DNA of 5,435 nucleotides from an uncultured Clostridia bacterium. Its GTDB lineage: Bacteria > Bacillota > Clostridia > Christensenellales > UBA1242. The position numbers and the translations under genes were made by a program. A model generated the notes under the pieces. It was not told the origin of the DNA. It was given only the letters and a program-made list of their open reading frames with translations, and ran no database searches. The number at the start of each line of letters is the position of its first letter. Within the stretch, counting starts at the first letter, position 1. The stretch lies in contig CAMOCI010000055.1 of NCBI GenBank assembly GCA_946610635.1, forward strand, positions 1 to 5,435, written 5' to 3'. This document shows positions 1 to 3,695 of this stretch, one piece after another.

Positions 1-1056
1 ATTGATTGCATTTCAATTGGAAATGGAACTGCAAGCAAAGAAAGTGAAATATTTATTGCAAATCTAATCAAAAAAGCAAAAAGACCAGTAAGTTATATGG
101 TTGTTAGTGAAGCAGGAGCATCAGTTTATAGTGCAAGCAAACTTGCAGCCGAAGAATTCCCTGAATTTGATGTTACAACAAGAAGTGCTGTTTCTATTGC
201 GAGAAGAATGCAGGACCCACTTGCTGAACTCATCAAAATTGATGTTAAAAGCATTGGCGTTGGACAATATCAACATGATATGCCACAAAAGAGATTAACA
301 GAAGTTTTGGACGGCGTTGTTGAAGATTGCGTTAATAGCGTTGGTGTAGATCTAAACACAGCAAGCCCAGCACTGCTTTCAAAAGTATCAGGCTTAAACA
401 GTGGCATTGCAAAAAATGTTGTTAAATATAGAGAAGAAAATGGTGCATTTAAAACAAGGACAGAACTTAAAAAAGTTAGCAAACTTGGTGATAAAGCATT
501 TGAACAATGTGCGGGATTCTTACGTATTATAAATGGTAAAAATATTTTAGATAACACAGCAGTACATCCAGAAAGTTATGATGCAACAGAAAAATTGCTT
601 AAACATTTTAGTATGAGTGACGAAGATGTTAAAAATGGTAACGTATCACACTTGCCAGAACTTATTGCAGAGCAAGGTGCAAGCAAAGTTGCAAAAGAAG
701 TTGGAATTGGTGAACCAACACTTAATGATATTGTTACAGAACTTTTAAAACCAGGACGTGACATTCGTGATAGTTTGCCAGCACCAAATTTAAGAACTGA
801 TGTTATGAGTATTAACGACTTACAACCAGGCATGGTTTTAACAGGAACTGTTAGAAACGTTATTGACTTTGGAGCATTTGTTGATATCGCAGTTCATCAA
901 GACGGACTAGTTCACATAAGTCAAATTTGTGACCAATACATTAAACACCCAAGTGAAGTTTTAAGCGTAGGCCAAGTTGTTAAGGTTAAAGTTTTGAGTG
1001 TTGACCTAGAAAAGAACAGAATTGCTTTAACTATGAAAGGTATTGAAGAAGAATAA
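1..1056 (+). CDS. tex: Tex family RNA-binding transcription accessory protein (C-terminal half, 5' truncated)
   Basis: The reading frame is open from base 1, so the first ATG at 97 is internal; 351 residues of a protein normally a little over 700 residues long are visible. The segment IGNGTASKESE (residues 6-16) and the following stretch through SEAGASVYSASKLAAEEFP, RSAVSIARRMQDPLAELIKI and SIGVGQYQHDM are the end of the YqgF/RuvC-like domain of Tex. Residues about 112-180 form the helix-hairpin-helix region (VDLNTASPALLSKVSGL, then YREENGAF and KAFEQCAGFLRI). Residues about 270-347 are an S1 RNA-binding domain (GMVLTGTVRNVIDFGAFVDI, DGLVHISQI). The family binds nucleic acid and influences transcription in the cytoplasm; its exact role here is not visible. 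The protein ends four residues after the S1 domain, without the extra tail seen in some proteobacterial members. Two stop codons (TAA TAA) are followed at once by a terminator. Identification is very secure. Confidence 0.96.
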   Translation: MDCISIGNGTASKESEIFIANLIKKAKRPVSYMVVSEAGASVYSASKLAAEEFPEFDVTTRSAVSIARRMQDPLAELIKIDVKSIGVGQYQHDMPQKRLTEVLDGVVEDCVNSVGVDLNTASPALLSKVSGLNSGIAKNVVKYREENGAFKTRTELKKVSKLGDKAFEQCAGFLRIINGKNILDNTAVHPESYDATEKLLKHFSMSDEDVKNGNVSHLPELIAEQGASKVAKEVGIGEPTLNDIVTELLKPGRDIRDSLPAPNLRTDVMSINDLQPGMVLTGTVRNVIDFGAFVDIAVHQDGLVHISQICDQYIKHPSEVLSVGQVVKVKVLSVDLEKNRIALTMKGIEEE

Positions 1057-1063
1057 TAATTAC

Positions 1064-1093
1064 AAAAAACATATCAAACGATATGTTTTTTTT
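1064..1093. terminator. Bidirectional intrinsic terminator between tex and the RsgI-like gene
   Basis: A perfect 12-bp inverted repeat (AAAAAACATATC at 1064-1075, GATATGTTTTTT at 1080-1091) with a 4-nt loop starts 7 nt after the first tex stop codon and runs into T residues to 1093. Because the arms begin with A6 and end with T6, the minus-strand transcript of the converging gene also meets a hairpin followed by a T-run. It can therefore end both transcripts. I saw no better terminator for the minus-strand gene in 1094-1193, which otherwise appears featureless. Confidence 0.85.
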
Positions 1094-1193
1094 AAAAAAT
1101 TTGTTAACTTGTCACTTTTATAAATTACAATACTATATTATTTATTCTTTCTTCTCTTTTTGTTTTAAAACACTAATTGTGATTTGTTGCATT

Positions 1194-1850
1194 TTACATG
1201 TTTCCTTTAAATTTAATACTCTTAAAATTTATATATTGCAATACTTCACTTTCTGTTTTATCTTTAAAATCTGCAATATCTATTTGCATGGCATAAGCAA
1301 TAAATGCATACTTTTGCCCTAAATTTGTTGTTTGTAAATTAATATTAAATTTAATATTAACATTAATATCGCTATCATCAAACAATTTGTTTAACTTTTT
1401 TGTGGCACAATTTTTAATGTTTTGAGACTGCTTAATGTTATTAGTATAAACTCCAAAATTAATTATATTATCTCTATTTTCAAAAAATCCTTCTTTTATT
1501 GCAGTGCTCGTTATTTCATTAACTGCTTCATTTAAAAGTCTTCCATCATAAGATATGTTTTGATACAAATCTTTTGATAGATTATTTAAACATGATACAG
1601 ATAATACTTTACCTTGTACATTCACAAAAAGTAAAATTTCAATATTAGAATTTAAATTATTATTTGTTAAATTTGTTTCTTCTATTTTTAAATTATTTTG
1701 TTTTACAATATTGTTATTTTGATTTTTGTTGATACTAAATAACACTAAAGCAGTTGGATAAGAATTTCTTTTTGTTAAAAATACACCTAGTACTATTCCA
1801 CTAGATATTAAAAACACAGCAAAAATAATTGTGATTATTGTTTTTTTCAT
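1194..1850 (-). CDS. Membrane-anchored protein with RsgI-middle-like extracytoplasmic domain
   Basis: This 218-residue protein has a short positive N-terminus (MKK), one hydrophobic helix (about residues 4-25, IITIIFAVFLISSGIVLGVF) and then KR, predicting an anchor with the rest outside. Residues about 40-68 are an Asn-rich linker. Residues about 69-138 (NIEILLFVNVQGKVLSVSCL, DGRLLNEAVNEITSTAIKEG, then a beta strand IINFGVY) resemble from memory the domain that follows the membrane helix in RsgI-type anti-sigma factors, which reads roughly NPSIEL, GKVLSV, LN, then G..L.EAV......A...G. The C-terminal part (KYAFIAYAMQIDI...ESEVLQYINFKSIK) may match the last helices of that domain. Only three residues precede the helix, so the cytoplasmic sigma-binding RsgI_N domain is absent. 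No sigma factor gene is adjacent. A GGA lies 8 nt before the ATG as a weak ribosome binding site. The gene is likely real; the family assignment is moderate. Confidence 0.7.
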   Translation of the reverse strand: MKKTIITIIFAVFLISSGIVLGVFLTKRNSYPTALVLFSINKNQNNNIVKQNNLKIEETNLTNNNLNSNIEILLFVNVQGKVLSVSCLNNLSKDLYQNISYDGRLLNEAVNEITSTAIKEGFFENRDNIINFGVYTNNIKQSQNIKNCATKKLNKLFDDSDINVNIKFNINLQTTNLGQKYAFIAYAMQIDIADFKDKTESEVLQYINFKSIKFKGNM

Positions 1851-1881
1851 TACATAAATCCAAAATTTGTTACAATATTAA

Positions 1882-1891
1882 TTTGCGCAAA
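1882..1891. promoter_or_regulatory. Palindrome TTTGCGCAAA upstream of the RsgI-like gene
   Basis: A perfect 10-bp palindrome with a GC core lies 31 nt upstream of the ATG at 1850, in an otherwise almost pure A/T gap between queH and the RsgI-like gene. Its position is suitable for an operator or promoter-proximal protein site. No clear -35/-10 pair was found beside it; TATTGT at 1872-1877 (minus strand) is the best -10 candidate and is weak. It matches no operator that I recognise, so this is a low-confidence call. Confidence 0.2.
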
Positions 1892-1916
1892 ATATTTTAA
1901 ATATAAAAAAATCAAC

Positions 1917-1955
1917 AAAAAAGTACAAAAATATTAATTATTTTCGTACTTTTTT
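1917..1955 (-). terminator. Intrinsic terminator overlapping the queH stop codon
   Basis: The arms AAAAAAGTAC (1917-1926) and GTACTTTTTT (1946-1955) pair over 10 bp. After one A.C mismatch the stem continues for 6 more A-T pairs (1928-1933 with 1939-1944), leaving a 5-nt loop at 1934-1938. On the minus strand the hairpin ends in a T-run. The queH stop codon (1934-1936) sits in the loop, so the last six or so codons are part of the terminator. It separates queH from the minus-strand gene downstream. Confidence 0.75.
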
Positions 1956-2584
1956 AATAATTCTCTATTCTTAATCAATAATTCTCTAAAATGTTTTGAG
2001 TACTTGCAACCGCAATAATCTTGCCTATATAAGCCATATTTCTTGCTTAATTCTATACTATGCTTATAGCCATCTTCCTTTTTAAAATCACTAAACAAAT
2101 ATTTTACTCCACACTCGTTAGATATTTCTTCACCAATCTCATTTAATGATTTGCTATATTTGTAAGGGCTGACCGTTAGCGTTGTAGTGAAATAATCAAA
2201 GTTGTTTTGCTTTGCGTACTCACCACTTTTTTGCAACCTCAATCTATAGCACTTTTTGCATCGCTCACCACCTTCTGGCAAATTTTCTAGCCCTTTTGCC
2301 AGTTCTTCAAATTTTTCTGGCTCATATTTTGCATCCACAATTTTAACATCAGGATATGCCAAACTTAAAAATCTTTTTTCTTCATCTAGTCTTCTTTTAT
2401 ACTCTTCTATTGGCGAAATGTTTGGGTTGTAATAATAAACTGTTATATTAAAATATGGGTAAAGTACTGATATGCAGTGGCTTGAACAAGGTGCACAACA
2501 AACATGCAAAAGTAGTTTTGGCTTTTTGTTTTTATCTAATTGCTCAATAATTTGCAAAAACTCTTTATAATAATTCCTTTCCAT
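1934..2584 (-). CDS. queH: Epoxyqueuosine reductase QueH
   Basis: QueH (formerly DUF208) reduces epoxyqueuosine to queuosine in tRNA, the last step of queuosine synthesis, and replaces the unrelated cobalamin-dependent QueG. The 216-residue length is normal for the family. The conserved cysteine motifs are present: HVCCAPCS (residues 27-34), ERCKKCYRLRL with C109 and C112, and YRQDYCGCKYS with C191 and C193. The family binds iron through such cysteines. The conserved block TTLTVSPYKYSKSLNEIG (133-150) is also intact. It is a soluble cytoplasmic enzyme. An in-frame TGA lies four codons before the ATG at 2584 with no start codon between, so this start is the most upstream possible. A TTG at codon 10 is a less likely alternative. 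No ribosome binding site precedes the ATG and no preQ1 riboswitch could fit; the promoter suggests a leaderless mRNA. No other queuosine gene is in view. Confidence 0.96.
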   Translation of the reverse strand: MERNYYKEFLQIIEQLDKNKKPKLLLHVCCAPCSSHCISVLYPYFNITVYYYNPNISPIEEYKRRLDEEKRFLSLAYPDVKIVDAKYEPEKFEELAKGLENLPEGGERCKKCYRLRLQKSGEYAKQNNFDYFTTTLTVSPYKYSKSLNEIGEEISNECGVKYLFSDFKKEDGYKHSIELSKKYGLYRQDYCGCKYSKHFRELLIKNRELLKKYENN

Positions 2585-2590
2585 ATTTAA

Positions 2591-2619
2591 ATTATATCAC
2601 TTTATAAAAATAAATAAAA
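2591..2619 (-). promoter_or_regulatory. queH promoter, extended -10, predicted leaderless start
   Basis: On the minus strand the sequence TGATATAAT (2599 to 2591) is a perfect -10 hexamer with the TGN extension. Exactly 6 nt (2590-2585) separate it from the ATG at 2584, so the predicted first transcribed base is the A of the start codon. A weak -35 candidate TTTTAT (2619-2614) lies 17 nt upstream. No Shine-Dalgarno sequence fits in the 6-nt gap. Confidence 0.7.
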
Positions 2620-2622
2620 GTG

Positions 2623-2652
2623 TTATACAAAATATGACTTTTGATGTATAAT
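2623..2652 (+). promoter_or_regulatory. SDR gene promoter, predicted leaderless start
   Basis: A perfect TATAAT (2647-2652) lies exactly 6 nt before the ATG at 2659, placing the expected transcription start on the start codon itself. The -35 is weak: TTATAC at 2623-2628 with an 18-nt spacer, or TATACA at 2624-2629 with 17. An in-frame TAA at 2653-2655 excludes a more upstream start, and there is no purine-rich ribosome binding site. This mirrors the queH promoter on the other strand. Confidence 0.65.
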
Positions 2653-2658
2653 TAAATT

Positions 2659-3459
2659 ATGAAACAAAATAAAAGTCAAAAAGTAGTTATAATAACTGGC
2701 GGTACCAGTGGCATAGGCAAAGAGATAGTAGATATTTACAAATCAAAAAATGAAATTGTGTGCGTACTTGCTAAAGATGCGCTATCTGATGTTGCAAATA
2801 ATATTTACGCTTGTGATGTAACTAATGAAGAACAAGTTAAAAATGCAATTGAGCAAATTGTAAAAAAATATAAAAAGATTGACATTGTTGTTAACTCGGC
2901 AGGTTATGGACTTGCAGGAGCGTTAGAATTAACACCAATAGAAAGTGCAAAAAAACAATTTGATACAAATATGCTAGGCACTATGATTGTTAATAATAGT
3001 TGCATAAAGCATATGCCGCAGAAAAGTACAATAATAAATATATCTAGCACATGTGCTTTGTTTGCTTTGCCATATCGTGGGCTATATTGTGCAAGCAAAA
3101 GCGCAGTTGATATGTATAGCAAATGTTTAAAAATGGAACTTGCATCAAGTAAAATTAATGTTATATCAATTTGCCCGGGAGACACTAAAACAAACTTTTC
3201 TAAAAACAGAGTTAAAGTTTTTGAAACAAACGAGAGATATGGCGACAGAATACAAAAAAGCATAGATAAGGTTGAAGGTAATCAAGAAAAACGTATGAGC
3301 CCAACATATGTTGCAAACAAAATTGTTAAATACGCTAGCAAAAAACACCCAAAGCCTATGTATATAATTGGCGCTAAATATAAATTTTTATATTTTTTGA
3401 GCCGAGTTTTGCCGCAAAGTGCAATACTAAAAATTACTAATAAAATGTTTAATAAGTAA
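2659..3459 (+). CDS. Classical short-chain dehydrogenase/reductase (SDR), substrate unknown
   Basis: This 266-residue NAD(P)-dependent oxidoreductase has all the classical SDR motifs: the cofactor-binding TGGTSGIG (13-20), CDVT (52-55), NSAG (79-82, a variant of NNAG), N104, the catalytic serine in INISS (S130), YCASK (Y143 and K147), and the PG motif in ICPGDTKTNF (171-180). The S-to-Y spacing of 13 is normal, so it should be active. The segment between the second beta strand and CDVT is short (about 15 residues from VLAKD) and lacks the usual arginine there, so NAD versus NADP preference is unclear. The C-terminal 25 or so residues (KYKFLYFLSRVLPQSAI onward) are hydrophobic and basic, a tail often seen in SDRs that act on lipid-like substrates; that use is an inference. 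It is divergent from queH and has its own promoter and terminator. The start is fixed by a TAA just upstream. Confidence 0.93.
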   Translation: MKQNKSQKVVIITGGTSGIGKEIVDIYKSKNEIVCVLAKDALSDVANNIYACDVTNEEQVKNAIEQIVKKYKKIDIVVNSAGYGLAGALELTPIESAKKQFDTNMLGTMIVNNSCIKHMPQKSTIINISSTCALFALPYRGLYCASKSAVDMYSKCLKMELASSKINVISICPGDTKTNFSKNRVKVFETNERYGDRIQKSIDKVEGNQEKRMSPTYVANKIVKYASKKHPKPMYIIGAKYKFLYFLSRVLPQSAILKITNKMFNK

Positions 3460-3476
3460 ATTATTAATTTGTCTAG

Positions 3477-3506
3477 AATATGTATTTTATAATTACATAT
3501 TTTTTT
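3477..3506 (+). terminator. Intrinsic terminator of the SDR gene
   Basis: AATATGTA (3477-3484) pairs with TACATATT (3494-3501) around a 9-nt loop. A T-run follows to 3506, beginning 17 nt after the SDR stop codon. The stem is A/T-rich but well placed. Confidence 0.7.
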
Positions 3507-3530
3507 ATATAATTGAAAAATTAAATCAAT

Positions 3531-3553
3531 AAAAACGTCACCTTTCGGTGACG
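3531..3553 (-). terminator. GC-rich intrinsic terminator with GAAA tetraloop
   Basis: On the minus strand CGTCACC (3553-3547), loop GAAA, GGTGACG (3542-3536) and TTTTT (3535-3531) form a textbook terminator. The stable GNRA loop exists only in the minus-strand RNA; the plus strand would have UUUC. It should end the predicted small RNA and also any transcript of the surface-protein gene that passes 3608. Confidence 0.85.
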
Positions 3554-3568
3554 CAAATGCATTTATAT

Positions 3569-3600
3569 TTTAAAAAACAAAATGGTAAATGTTTTTTAAA
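3569..3600. repeat. Perfect 10-bp inverted repeat
   Basis: TTTAAAAAAC (3569-3578) and GTTTTTTAAA (3591-3600) are exact inverted copies around a 12-nt loop. In the minus-strand RNA this forms a hairpin starting at the second nucleotide of the predicted small RNA. On the plus strand an alternative hairpin (3560-3565 with 3586-3591, plus 3567-3571 with 3579-3583) would be followed by T6 at 3592-3597. It could act as a weak back-up terminator for SDR read-through. Confidence 0.6.
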
Positions 3601-3607
3601 CGTGTCT

Positions 3608-3636
3608 ATTATAAAGCAACAATTCCATAATGTCAA
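3608..3636 (-). promoter_or_regulatory. Perfect consensus housekeeping promoter
   Basis: On the minus strand TTGACA (3636-3631) and TATAAT (3613-3608) are separated by exactly 17 nt, matching the sigma-70/sigma-A consensus at all 12 positions with the ideal spacing. It is the only such site noticed in the window. No protein gene starts downstream; transcription would run only about 70 nt to the terminator at 3531-3553. Confidence 0.88.
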
Positions 3637-3658
3637 TACCAAAATCAAAAATAATTAT

Positions 3659-3695
3659 AAAAAGTTTTCGACAAAATTTTTAATCTTAACTTTTT
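3659..3695 (-). terminator. Possible weak terminator at the end of the surface-protein gene
   Basis: AAAAAGTT (3659-3666) and AACTTTTT (3688-3695) pair over 8 bp around a 21-nt loop that includes most of the stop codon (3686-3688). On the minus strand the second arm ends in a T-run. The stem is almost all A-T with a large loop, so the GC-rich hairpin at 3531-3553 may be the effective end of this transcript. Confidence 0.35.

Larger units (their letters stand above)
3531..3601 (-). ncRNA. Predicted free-standing small RNA, about 70 nt, family unknown
   Basis: A perfect consensus promoter (3636-3608, minus strand) predicts transcription from about 3601 (G) or 3603 (A). A strong terminator follows, with its T-run ending at 3531, giving an RNA of about 71-73 nt. 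The predicted fold has a 5' hairpin of 10 A-U-rich pairs (3600-3591 with 3578-3569) with a 12-nt loop reading AUUUACCAUUUU, a linker containing the self-complementary AAAUGCAUUU, and the terminator hairpin CGUCACC-GAAA-GGUGACG. An alternative pairing, CAUUUA (3591-3586) with UAAAUG (3565-3560), competes with the 5' hairpin. No ribosome binding site or convincing peptide is present. It lies between the SDR gene and the minus-strand surface-protein gene, and its promoter is within that gene's 3' untranslated region. I recognise no known RNA family. Promoter and terminator are read directly from sequence; the RNA itself is inferred. Confidence 0.6.

Noticed and set aside
97..1056. tex starting at the ATG at 97
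   Set aside because: The frame is open from base 1 and encodes conserved Tex sequence (IGNGTASKESE) before that ATG, so the gene is truncated by the window edge.
1083..1322. 79-codon hydrophobic plus-strand ORF
   Set aside because: It starts inside the tex terminator stem without a ribosome binding site and runs antisense to the RsgI-like gene. The Phe/Leu/Ile-rich composition is what AT-rich antisense sequence gives.
2585..2658. preQ1 riboswitch upstream of queH
   Set aside because: No C-rich aptamer-like hairpin is present and the predicted mRNA has no 5' leader to hold one.
2879..2907. TTGACA inside the SDR gene with GGTTAT 17 nt later
   Set aside because: The -35 is perfect but the -10 matches only half the consensus, and no gene start follows on that strand.
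2904..3263. 119-codon minus-strand ORF opposite the SDR gene
   Set aside because: It lies wholly inside a gene with complete SDR motifs and has no recognisable domain; it is an antisense shadow.
3522..3562. 13-codon peptide in the minus-strand small RNA (ATG at 3562)
   Set aside because: No ribosome binding site precedes it, and the frame runs through the terminator stem and T-run, so most transcripts would end before its stop codon.
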